Below are positions 43,407 through 54,311 of a DNA stretch of 64,000 nt, piece after piece (positions within the stretch are counted from its first letter, which is position 1; the number at the start of each line of letters is the position of its first letter). The notes under the pieces were generated by a model. It searched no databases, was not told the origin of the DNA, and saw nothing but the letters and a program-made list of their open reading frames with translations. The stretch spans positions 70,398,319 through 70,462,318 of the forward strand of contig CM060686.1 in assembly GCA_030686995.1 (NCBI GenBank). The letters are read 5' to 3'. Source of the DNA: Artemisia argyi (Eukaryota; Streptophyta; Magnoliopsida; Asterales; Asteraceae). A program made the position numbers and the translations under genes.

Positions 43407-46076
43407 TTCGACGAATTGGCATACGAAGCCTAACTCCTGAGGAGCTAGAACGTCTTCTCGAATCTTCTTGAAAAATGTTTTCAAAATCGCTTCGCTGTAA
43501 ATATTTTGGAAAAAAAACAAAATACAAAATTTGAAAAACCAACAAAAACAAAATACAAAAATAGAAAATTTTCAAAAAATACAAAAACAATATAAAATCA
43601 AAAAATCCAAAAATATTCTTCTCACGACATGTCTCTCGTATAAATCAATATTCTGTACGTGTCTAGAAATGTCTTTCAACAATGATACAGACATGTACAG
43701 ATGCTTGAACGAGAGTTCTTTAAATGTTTTTCTAAAACATGTCGTTTCTCAAAAGTTTCTTCATGATGGCTTGTAAGTACTTCAACTTACAACCCGTGCT
43801 TCAAAGTGAAATCTTTTCAGAACTTGGGTCTGGGTATAATAACTCGAAAAGATTTCAAATAAGGACCCGAATGATGACTTCTGATTATTTCAAATCAAGG
43901 ACTCGTATTTTCAAGGACGAAATCTTTTTTAAAAAGTTCGAGTCTAAACAAACGAAAAGGATTTCAGACATAAACTCGTTTTCAAAACATAATTCTTGAG
44001 CACTTTTTCAAGATTCATCAAAAGATTTTTCAAAATCTTTCAAATGAGTGCTCAAGATAACTCCCTCAAAACCCTTAATTGATTTTCAAATGAGCTATCA
44101 TTAAGGGGGAGTACAAAAACAAAATTGTTCCAAAATCATGCAAAATGAAATCTGTCTTTCTCTCCAAAAAGCTTTTTCTTAATCAGTTGATATAAAAAAT
44201 ATCACGATATGCTATTTTTGAGGGGGAGAAGACATTTTAATCAAAGATGTTTAAAGTTTGTGACTAAATCTCAGAAGAGCTCGACTCAGATAGTACCAAT
44301 GAATTGATGAAGCTTAAAATGTCAGTAATCGAAAAGACTTGTCCTGGATGGGTAATAATTTCAAGCTAGTCTAACTAGTGATGTAAGCGTGTCTCGAATA
44401 GGACTTGTCTGATTAGAATGTACCGTATCGAGAGACTTTCTTTGGACTTGACCAGGACGGGTAATAATTTCAAGCTAGTCTAACTAGTGAGGTAAGCGTG
44501 TCTCGAATTGGTCATGTTCACTGAAAGTGGATTAATTCAAAAAGTGCAAACTCCTCACGCATGTGCAAATTTCTTAAAAATTCATGAGCACATGTGAAGG
44601 GGGAGTCCTTCAAAAGTTGCAAAACTCTCAAAGTGGTAACAACAATGTGTTTTATTATCATAAACACTTTGAAAGATTTTCAATAAAATGGTTTCATGGC
44701 AATTATAGGATAGTCATGGAGTTATAAGGTGACTAAGGTTAGGAAAAAACCATCCTATGATCTGCCAGAGCCGGAGGAATCTACCCAAGGACAATTCCAA
44801 TAGATTAGAATTAGAAGTCCTTAGGTATGATTGAAAAAGGGAGAAAATGAGAAAGGAGAAAGAAGGGGTTGAAGAATTAAAAAGAAAAGCTATGAAAAAG
44901 GGTGAAAAGAAATAGCCCTCCATATGTTCAACCTTAGGGCAGACACCGGGTTCAATTCGTATGCTACTGGTTGTTGCTAAGGTAACACCGGTATTGAAGA
45001 TAAAGACGTCATGGACCCAGTGACGCACTGCACTTAACCTTCTAGCCACTCAAGTTCTCTTAAAAGAGCTTGTTTCATTCTCACGGGGAACCAGTGTAAT
45101 CTATCGACCTGTCTCTTAGAGATGGTTGATATTGAAACAGGAGACCTCTCCCTAATCTCCGCATAGGAAACCAAATGTGCACTTATCGAGTCTAGAGCCC
45201 CGAGATTCATCAAAAGATCTCATAGGAACACATGATATTTCTACACTGGTTGTTCATCATTAAGGACGCCAGATGTAAACTTAAGAGTCCTACGCAGATC
45301 TTAGCAATCTGCCAAGAACGTTTATGAGAGGATTTACTTATGTATTTTCTCAATGATTGAACGGAAATTCCTGCCAGGGTCAACATCAAGCAGCCCTGAC
45401 AGCAGGTCACTTCGGTAATTCTTTATGGGTTACGCTTAGTGTTCGCGGTGGTTTCAAATGGTCTACAGTCGTAGAGTGATCCCCAGTGACTCACCCAGTC
45501 ATTGAGCTACTTAGTAGGTCTCGTAAGCTCCTTCGGGGGTATCTGACATGGGAACGGCCTTGGTAAGGGTTAGAAGGAGTCTTCACACTATGCTGTTGAC
45601 GATCTCTAATTCCTTATCTATAAGTACCGGTTGTTTATTGCTAACTGTTTACCTGCAGCTATACATCATCTCCATGGCGAAAGATTCCACATGCTCATAC
45701 ATGCATCACAAAGTCAAAGGAAAGTTCTTACAAAGATCAAAGGATAGCAACAGTCAAAGAAAGATTCTACGCCAAAAAGAAGAATCTACAAAGTAAAGTG
45801 ACAAAGATCAAAGTGAAAGAACGGGAATAACAAATGTATGTATGACAAAGACTTAAGACGTATGAGCATGTTGGAATGGCAGACAACCACCACAAACACA
45901 GAAGTGACGAAAGGCAGATGACATCATTGGATCACTTCAACAACATTAAAGCATGATGAACTGGAACTATGATTCATCTAGTGATTCTTAAAGACATCAA
46001 GAGCTATGAATGTTAAAGTTTAAAGACAAAGATGATGACGTCGCGTAACCTCAATGACCAACACTTAGGGGGAGAT
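43407..46076 (+). other. D 3' noncoding region and PPT
   Basis: About 2.7 kb without a supported gene; the small frames at 43531-43999, 44714-45049 and 45548-45796 lack recognisable domains. It contains PPT-like tracts AAGGGGGAGT near 44103, GAGGGGGAGA near 44220 and AAGGGGGAGT near 44599, and the true PPT TTAGGGGGAGAT ending at 46076 beside the 3' LTR. A 109-bp-period duplication lies at 44350-44510. Confidence 0.65.
44350..44510. repeat. Two-copy direct repeat in D 3' region
   Basis: About 50 bp containing GGGTAATAATTTCAAGCTAG recurs 109 bp later with one or two changes (44350 and 44459). The sequence between is unrelated. Confidence 0.85.
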
Positions 46077-46327
46077 TGTTAGAATCATATTTTTATTTAT
46101 AAAAAGTGTCAGTCATTAATGTATTGTTATAGGTTGCTTTAGAATATCATTATGATGAAGTTTATGCTTAGTATTCATGTTTTGTAAAAGTCTAAGGGCC
46201 ATTAATGTAATAAGGTAAAAGATAAGTGATGCCCTGGACTACTAGTATAAATACTCTTGTAATACCTCATTTTGAGGTTGGTTCTCTTAGTTATATCAAG
46301 GTCATTATTTCACACACTAGAGTTCCC

Positions 46328-46368
<41 letters not shown>

Positions 46369-46430
46369 ACTTTCTCTCTCTAGATTTAAGCTTCATTCAA
46401 TAGTGATTAAGGTTGTTCTACGGTCCTACA
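46077..46430 (+). repeat. D 3' LTR
   Basis: 354 bp, 16 bp longer than the 5' copy because of a longer CT run at about 46331-46363. TATA box at 46246-46253. Followed by AATAT and A coding sequence. The open frame that seems to start at 46226 is LTR sequence running by chance into A pol. Confidence 0.93.
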
Positions 46431-46435
46431 AATAT

Positions 46436-48283
46436 GCTTCGTTTAACTTCACAAATGAGTGCATTGATGCATTTAATTTCTTAAAGAAGAAGTTAACGGA
46501 GGCACCGATCTTAGTTGCCCCTGATTGGAGCTTACCATTTGAGCTAATGTGCGATGCAAGTGATTATGCCATTGGTGCAGTTCTGGGGCAACGAAAGACT
46601 AAATACTTTCAGCCGATACACTATGAAAGTAAGACAATGAATGATGCTCAAAATCACTATACAACTACTGAAAAAGAGATGTTAGCCGTTCTCTATGCTT
46701 TTGAAAAATTTCGACCTTATTTGCTTTTGAAAAAATGCATAGTGTATACGGATCATTTGGCCTTAAAATACCTAATGGCAAAGCAAGATGCTAAGCCACG
46801 CTTGATGCGGTGGGTTCTACTCCTTCAAGAATTCGACGTTGAAATTCGAGACAAAAAAGGAGCTGAGAACCTTGCTGCTGATCACCTTTCACGTCTAGAG
46901 AATCCCCATCAAAGTGTTCTCAAGAAAAAGGAAATTACCGAAACATTTCCTCTCGAGACACTTGGGAGTGTGTCTACAAGTGACCAAAGTACCCCATGGT
47001 TCGCCGATTTTGCGAATTACCATGCGGGGAATTTCATTAGGAAAGGGATGTTGTCCCAACAAAAGAAGAAATTTTTCAAAGATGTTAGGCATTACTTTTG
47101 GGAAGACCCCAACTTGTTCAAAGTTTGTGCGGATCAAGTAATCCGGCGGTGTGTTCACGGCACAGAAGCCACTGAAATTCTTATGGCATGCCATAGTGGA
47201 CCCACGGGGGGACATCATGGTGCCAACTTCACCGCAAAAAAAGTTTTCAATTCCGGCTTCTACTGGCCGACGATTTATCGGGATGCCCATGAATTGGTGA
47301 AATCATGTGATTCTTGCCAACGTCAAGGAAAAATATCTCAAAAAGATGAAATGCCTCAAAATGCTATTCAAGTTTGTGAGAATTTTGACGTTTGGGGTAT
47401 CGATTTCATGGGGCCATTCCTGTCATCTAGAGGAAACAAGTATATTCTCGTGGCTGTGGATTACTTGTCGAAATGGGTTGAAGCGAAGGTGCTCCCCACC
47501 AATGACGCCCGAGTAGTTGTGAAATTTCTAAAAGTTCTCTTTGCCCGATTCGGTGCACCTCGAGCTATAATAAGTGATCGTGGGACCCATTTTTGCAATG
47601 ACCAATTTGCTAAAGTTATGCTTAAATATGGTGTCACACATCGTCTTTCTACTGCTTATCATCCACAAACTAGTGGTCAAGTGGAGGTGTCCAATCATGG
47701 TTTAAAACGTATCTTAGAAAGGACCGTAAGAGAGCACCGTGCCTCATGGGCTGATAAGTTAGATGATGCATTATGGGATTTCTGGACCGCTTACAAAACA
47801 CCCATTGGGTGTACTCCTTATAAGCTGGTTTACGGGAAGGCTTGTCATTTACCCCTAGAACTTGAGCACAAGGCCTACTGGTCCTTGAAACATGCAAATT
47901 TTGACCTCAAAACTGCGGGTGATCACCGAAAAGTTCAATTGAATGAGTTAGTCGAACTTCGTGATCAAGCTTACGAGAATTCTTTGATTTATAAAGAGAA
48001 AACTAAAAGACTTCATGATGCCAAGATTAAGGACCGCGTTTTCAATGTTGGTGATCAACTGCTTCTTTTTAACTCCCGATTGAAGATTTTCTAGGGTAAT
48101 CTTAAAACCTGTTGGTCTGGACCATTCACCATAACACAAGTATTTCCTTATGGTACCATTGAGTTAGCTCAACCCGATGGTCCCAACTTTAAGGTGAATG
48201 GTCATCGTTTGAAACATTATTTCGGAGGGGACGTACCAACCATGGTAGTCCCGGATCTCCAAACTTTCCCCAAGGACGACTGA
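46436..48283 (+). pseudogene. pol: A RNase H and integrase
   Basis: Resumes the A frame after D. RNase [26 protein letters not shown] and [11 protein letters not shown]. Integrase: a zinc-binding region (HHGANF, then CDSCQRQG), the core acidic triad in [17 protein letters not shown] and GQVEVSN, and the GPFTITQVFPYGT C-terminal fold. One TAG at 48092-48094 interrupts the C-terminal domain; the same frame then runs to TGA at 48281. There is no chromodomain, as expected for Athila. Nearly intact, in contrast to the RT half. Confidence 0.9.
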
Positions 48284-50342
48284 ATTCGGGGATCGAGTTA
48301 AGCTACGTGACTCGGTAATAAAAAATAAAGCGCTTCGTGGGAGGCAACCCATGCTTATCCATTTCATCTTCTTATTTTTCTTATTTCTAACAAATAACGT
48401 GAGGAGGGGTGCCTCTTCCATTCTTGTGTTTCGTGGTTGTTTGTGAATGTTTGTTTAGGATTGTCCCTGATTTATGATGACTCTCGTGCTTGTCATGATG
48501 TTCTTTCTCCACTCGAGTCTCATTCATCGATGCTTTTGGAAATCCTATATCCGAAAATCTTATCGACTAACGTTTTCTTTGGCATAATTAATAACCGGCC
48601 CTAGAATTTTGTTAGGATTGCCTTTACCCGTAAAACATTGAGGACAATGTTCCATTCTAGTCCGGGGGAGGGTGAATCTTCGATTCGATTTGACCTTGCA
48701 TATTTCACCATGTTGTGTACTCTTGCAACTCCGTTTTTCCTAAAAAATTGAAAAATTTGAAAGATTTTGAAGAAAAATCAATGAAAAAGTCATGAAAAAG
48801 CACAAAAAAAAAATGAGAAAAATTGAAAAAGTTGTGCAAAAATATAATAAAGTTTGAATAATTGTTTTGACACCTTGTTGACTTTCCAGCTGGCGAGAGT
48901 AGGAATAAATATTTTGACTTGACCGGGCGTGTTGATCCCTAGCTTGTTCCCTTAACCAATGATAATCATATAAGCTTGTGCTAGTTTTGTACACCAGGAG
49001 CTATAAAATGCGAATTCTTTCTTAAGAATCTGCAAGTTCCCGTACTTGACTTTATACATGTGCAACTTAAAAGCTTTCGATAGTCTTTTACATAAGGAGC
49101 TAGAAAACGTGAATTCTTCTTCTAGAATTTGCAAGTTTCCGTATCTGACTTTATATATGCGTAGCTGATTATCGGCTAAGTATTCGCTGGTTTCATTACT
49201 TGGAATCTTAAATTGCGAAGAGCGAGAAATGATAGAGTTCATCTAGAAGTTAGATGCTAAACGTGGAGTAGTTGGTTCTCTTTAGAGCTCATGAGAGGTA
49301 CTTGTGGCTTTTTACTCCCGCAAAATTGTATCACCGATATATAATAGATGTTTTAGTGGTATTTAGGTTTGGATAATATTTAGTTTCTTATTTTCTTAAG
49401 AGAATCTTTGCGTTAAAAGTTGGGTACATATCAAGGAACATCAAAAATAAAAGCAAAAATGAAAAAAAAAAATCAAAAGTCAAAAGTTGATTATATATGT
49501 GGTTTTGGAGCTACCCGATAAGCTTCCATTGATGAAAAAAATAAAGAAAGAAAAGTATGAAAAATATGAGAAAAGTGAAAAATGAAAAGAGTGGAAAGTG
49601 AAAGTTATATTGAATAAGAGCTTAAGTGTTATAAAAGTTGTTGGCGAGTGAGGTGCATGTGGATGATTCTGAATTGGACACATGAGGTGCACGTGTAGTA
49701 GTCCGCAACTTATATATGAGATTGTATGTACCCAATTCCTTGATGTGGACCGAATTTCTAGAGCAATGGTTCTTAAGAGAAAATGAAAAACTACTTAGTG
49801 TTTAAACTTGGTATCTCTATCAGACTAAAAATCATATTGAAACGAGAAAATATGAAGAAATTCATTTCTCAACAAAAATAAAATCTTGAGATACAAAACT
49901 TAGGACATGGGAGTAAGAAGTTTCCACAAGTAACTTTTATGAGTAGTGTTAGCATCTAACTTGTAGATAAGCTGTGATCTCGTTTGTACGCTTAGCTTGG
50001 GGGCTTGTGAAAAATCAAGGATGACGATTTTTATCCGTATGGTCATTTCTCCATGAGAAGTGTTTCTACTCTTTGACCCTAAAAATTATTGCAAAATAAT
50101 GAAAGTTCAACAAACCGTCACAAGAATGAAGTGAGAAAAGTTCAAAAAAATAGAAGTGATAAGTAATTAAAGAATAAATTTTGGAAAACGGAGCGTTTAC
50201 GGGAATAAATGATTTTGTAACCTCTTTTGAACCTCCTTGCTACTTTACAACGTTAGTAGGAAGAGTTATGAAATTATTTATCCCAAAAGCGTGAATTGAT
50301 CACATTGCGTGAGGGCACGACAATACTTTAGTCCGGGGATTT
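48284..50342 (+). other. A 3' noncoding region
   Basis: Contains the Athila-like post-pol motif at 48330-48350 (CGCTTCGTGGGAGGCAACCC), the hairpin AACATTG-AGGA-CAATGTT at 48634-48651 followed by a PPT-like GTCCGGGGGAGGG (48660-48672), a GCTTGGGGGC near 49996, and AGTCCGGGGATTT (50330-50342), the likely PPT. No env-like ORF is seen although some Athila elements have one here. Confidence 0.65.
48985..49160. repeat. Diverged tandem duplication in A 3' region
   Basis: Two units of about 75 bp, offset about 101 bp (48985 and 49086), share the order AGGAGCTA, GAATTCTT, TGCAAGTT and GACTTTATA. An old internal duplication. Confidence 0.7.
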
Positions 50343-51290
50343 TGGTGAGTACTTATTTACTCACCTTCTTAACCATAATGAAACCAAATAATCCAAAAAA
50401 ACTAACCCAAAATGCCAAAGAATGTGTGTTTTTGTGATTGTGAATGTGCAGGCACGGATATTTCACAAAAAGACGAAAATCAAACGAAAACCGGTAAAAA
50501 CGAGCACGAGAGTGGATTGAGTGCAGAAAGTCAAACAATGAGCCTACAAAGCTTTAAAGAGACCTCAGAGATTTGAGACGTGTCAAGAATGATCCCTGGA
50601 TTAAGTTTGAAGAGATTATCACTTTTAGTCCCTGAAGTTTCATCACTTGTCATAATTAACCCTTTGAAGAGTTTTTTGATGAAATGACAACTAAAGTACT
50701 TCAAGTAATCAAAGGATGTCAAAGCTAGCCCTTGGATCAAATTTACAAAAATGGCAGTATTAGTCCTTGTTCTTTCAGCAATTACAAATTTGGTCCTTGT
50801 TAATTGCAAGTTTTAAATTTTGAAATTACTAAAGCCTGGTCCAAAGTCAAATTACCAAATCCAAGTCCAAATAACAAACAAATAAAATCCATATTCCAAA
50901 GCCCAATATCAAACATAGCCCCAAACCGGCCTGTTACCCAGAACCCGACCCACACACCCCACGGTCAACACAAGTCAAACATAAATAAAAAAATACCTAC
51001 CCTTATCGCCCCCCAAAACTTACCCCTCAACCAAGAAAATACTATTTACTAAGAACCCTAATTACCCCGTCCCTCAAATTAACAGCAATTAAGGGTATTA
51101 ACATCCAATCATTGGGGTTCTAGAAGGTCAGGGGAATGTCAGAAGATATCAGGAGCTAAGAAACACACGGATGGCCTAGGTGGCAGGCTCTGATTGGTTC
51201 ATCCACGTCACAATTCAACAATCCAAGGGCTCAGATGATTTGGGAAAGATAGAAGAGTTTAGATGAGCTTCAAACTAACACAGAGCACAC

Positions 51291-51353
51291 GGATTGCCAG
51301 CTTGGCAATCCATGACCCCCTTTCTAGATCATTCCTCACATTTGCTATAAATA
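51291..51353 (+). promoter_or_regulatory. A promoter: palindrome plus TATA box
   Basis: GGATTGCCA, three bases, TGGCAATCC (51291-51311) is a perfect 9-bp inverted repeat. It lies 34 bp upstream of TATAAATA (51346-51353). Position in the LTR fits a U3 promoter; which factor might bind is unknown. Confidence 0.6.
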
Positions 51354-51854
51354 GGGACTTTGTTTAGCTTATTTCTATGTAGTTTTTAGTAGAAAAGGCA
51401 CTCTGTCAAAATTTCATTGTAATTTCGTTTCCAATTGTACTCTTTAGTTTTGTAATGAATTCAGTTCTATTTTACCTTTATTCATTTGAGCTTGTTGTTT
51501 CTTACAAACATTTTAGCTTATATCTCTTTTACTTTAGCTTATCACATTCTGTTTAAACATCTTATTCAAAGTTTACTTAAAATTCAATTTTCTTTAATAT
51601 AAAAAGCATTAAAAAAATCAAAAAATATGAAAAATATAAAAATATGTTAGTTTAGCTTAATTTCAGCTTTCAAATAAGCTAGATTTTAGTTAAACACATC
51701 TCATCTTAGCTTTTTAGCTATTGCGAGCTTGTTGAAATAGTCTATATCAGTTTTACTCAATTTCATCACAAAAAGTCAACGAAGGTCAAACCTATGTGAG
51801 ATTTATGATTCAGAAGGTAACTTTGATAGATCAAGTAAGATGTGGAAGTACTTG

Positions 51855-51908
51855 GCCTGTCCAAAGACAGGCAAGCTCAGTGAATCCCCTCTTTTCATGT
51901 TGAGGGGA
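51855..51908 (+). other. Two adjacent hairpins in the A LTR transcript region
   Basis: GCCTGTC-CAAA-GACAGGC (51855-51872) and TCCCCTC, ten bases, GAGGGGA (51885-51908), both with perfect 7-bp stems, about 500 bp downstream of the TATA box. AAGTACTTG occurs on both sides of the pair. Confidence 0.65.
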
Positions 51909-53420
51909 ATAAGTTTGTAAGTACTTGTTCTAATTTCTAGTTTCTATTGCATTAAACTTTGAGCTTAGTTTGATTCTGTGTTAACTAGTTGTTTACTGTT
52001 TTATTAGTGTAAGTTTGTTATATTTGTAGTTCATTTGAGTGACTTTTGATCATTATAATAGCATTAGTTTTAGTTTATAGAGTGTTCATTGAAATCTGTT
52101 ATATATTACTTATCTGTGATTCTGATCTCTTGTTGTTCTCTGTTGTTGTTAATTGTTGAATTGAGTTCTTTTGATGATTAGTAACTCAGTGTGATCATAG
52201 ATTCAGTGATTTGAGGTTATAATCAGTGAGTTGTAGTGTAAAATTGATTAGTAAGGGGTGTTTGTAACAAGTTGTTCTGCTGAGTTAGTGTAGAATTGTG
52301 GTAGATTGAATTGCATTAGTAGTTAACTTAGGATAATATTAGGCTATCTATTGCATAAAATCAGTAGGTATTGTAGAAAAAGTCAAAGTTAGATTTATAA
52401 CTAGTTTACTGTTAGGTTAATTGAATTCAATTGGTGTAATTGTAGTATTAGATGTAATTTAGTATAAGTAAGCTAATTTCAGTTTTATATTAACTTTTCA
52501 TAACAATTAGGAGTAGAATTAAGTGGTGCAAACTAGATTTAGTCAAACTTAAAGGCATACTGACAAGTCAGTATTTGATTAACTGAATCAGCATAAGCAC
52601 TTAGATCCAGCATCTGTTTCAAGCTTCAATTAGGTTAGAAATTGATCATTCCTGATAGGGCTTTTAGGATTTTCAGATACTCAGTAGTATAGACATCCAT
52701 TTGCCCCACTAATATTTTGGTTAAGAGCTTATTTTAACAGCTTATTGTGTCTACAAGATTAGTAGTTTAGCACAAGTTAGTTGATACAGGTTTAGACCTG
52801 CAGTTGTTCTTATTGGCCTATTACTTGAACTTAATTGAGGTTTCTGAGCTCCATTTAGTGCATAATACTTGATTACATTGATCCTTAGTCTCTGGCTTAT
52901 TCTTGTGTGTAACTGCTATTCCATATGCTTAATGTGGACTGCCTTTTAGTTCTTTTGTTGCAAGCTGAGCATTGTTCTGTTCATTTCTGAGTTTCATTGA
53001 GCTTATTTGAGCATTTTACAACTGAGTTTTCAGTTTTACATAGTTTGGTCACAAGTGCTTATAAATAAGCACTTGTGATAAGCAGTTTAGGTCTCAATAA
53101 GCACTTTTCTGGCTTATTTTCATTTCATAATTTTTTCTCAAGTTCTTTTCATTATTTTAGAATTTCTGTGAATTTTTCAAATTTTTTTGATTACTTTTAC
53201 TATTTTTCTTCTTTTATTTTAGTTTTAAATCATTTTAAAATACCTTTTTATAAATAAAAATCAAATAAAAATAAGAAAAAGCCTTAAAAAAATACAAAAA
53301 TATTTTAGGAAATTCTTTTCTGATATTTTAGATTTTTCAAAATTTATTTTGTATTTTTCACTTTTATTTTTACAATTTCTCTTATTTTTAATTCATTTAA
53401 AAAATACAAAAATACAAATA

Positions 53421-54268
53421 ATGGTTCAAGATATGAGGGACTTTTGGCAAAGGTGTTAACTTAGGCAATATCAATCAGGGTAGCATACAAAAAATACTTG
53501 TGTTCAGTTTTATAGCATGTATCTCCCCATGGGATTTGAAAACATAGTAAAAAGTGGGACTATGAACTCACCTTAGTGTAGTAGTAATCTGAAATGCAAT
53601 ATAGTCAAATAGCAGGTGATAGCTCCGACGCGTGACCTAGATTAGTATGGCATAGTTTAGTTCGTAATTCTAGCATAAGACTCGATGAACGTAAATAAGT
53701 TTAAAAGTTTTCAAAACATTTTTTGTTATTGTTGCTTGTATGGCAGCATTTAAGTCTAGAAATAGTTTGGTAGATACTGGCTTGCATTGGCTCTCGAAAG
53801 TACTTAAGTACTAAAGTATCACATAGCAAAAGTATCGAGAACGAATAGGATTCTGATTTGACGATAACTGAAAGACAAAGTGTGGAAAGTAATCACAAGT
53901 AAATGATAGACGAGGTTGGATTATAATAATGTCATTTTAAAAGTATTTATAAAAATATAATTGAGTATAATAGAAGTGTGTAAAATTTGTATTTTTAAGT
54001 GAATGGTTTTATTAAGAGATTTGTAAGTTGGGAAACCAGTTTATATAAATTGTATATAACATGTTTCATCATGTTAATATAAGATTTGTAAATCGTTGAA
54101 TGTCGTAAATTATAACATATCTTTTTATATCATCGAGAAAATACTTAGTTTTGCTCAATTGTTATAGGTTAATACTTGTTTATAGACTTTATGTCGAGAA
54201 AAATATTAAGCTTGATTCAATAATTATAATTTAGTATGCATTTATAAGGAAAATAAATTTAGTCTAGT

Positions 54269-54311
<43 letters not shown>

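Larger units (their letters stand above)
33852..46430 (+). mobile_element. Element D: Ty1/copia element with long gag-linker and 3' region
   Basis: Short LTRs (33852-34189, 46077-46430) start TGTTAGAATC and end CCTACA, with the target duplication AATAT (33847-33851, 46431-46435). A Met-tRNA PBS, a leader with repeated CGAGTTAG, gag, a long coiled-coil section, PR-IN-RT-RH and a 2.7-kb 3' noncoding region with PPT follow. The LTRs differ by about six substitutions and a CT-repeat length change. Copia by domain order; the lineage is not resolved from the sequence alone. Inserted in A between RT and RNase H. Confidence 0.92.
2711..53420 (+). mobile_element. Element A: Athila-like gypsy element, split by C and D
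   Basis: Order on the plus strand: LTR 3' part (2711-3291), PBS, gag (3931-5299), C insertion, protease and RT (31390-33851), D insertion, RNase H and integrase (46436-48283), a long 3' noncoding region, then the LTR 5' part (50343-53420). The gag type, a D-L-G protease, the domain order PR-RT-RH-IN, the tRNA-Asp-like PBS and the conserved post-pol motif all fit the Athila lineage. Neither outer end is a normal LTR terminus: the element begins and ends in mid-LTR with a terminal overlap of about 170-180 bp. Confidence 0.8.
50343..53420 (+). repeat. A, 5' portion of the 3' LTR
   Basis: The start at TGGTGAGTAC is set by the PPT-like tract just before it; the LTR end TTTATCA gives a partial inverted match (TGATAAA). 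A TATA box lies at 51346-51353. The region then stays noncoding to 53420, where the LTR breaks off about 410 bp before its expected end. Bases 53238-53420 match 2716-2884. The small frames (for example 50804-51052, 53075-53257) are not genes. The LTR would be about 3.5 kb, long for Athila; a hidden old insertion within it is possible. Confidence 0.6.

Noticed and set aside
44900..45060. tRNA-like or structured gene in the D 3' region
   Set aside because: No cloverleaf with A and B box consensus could be built by eye; the stretch is unremarkable noncoding element DNA.
46226..46435. Apparent N-terminal extension of the A RNase H-integrase frame
   Set aside because: This part is D 3' LTR including a CT microsatellite; the fusion is by insertion, not a designed protein.
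48985..49160. Env-like gene in the A 3' region
   Set aside because: Only frames under 100 codons, no signal peptide or membrane segment, and the region consists of a diverged duplication.
53238..53420. A short LTR of about 580 bp starting near 2711 and 53238
   Set aside because: No purine tract precedes 53238 and no TG start is seen; a PPT-like tract at 50330 and a TATA box at 51346 favour the longer LTR.
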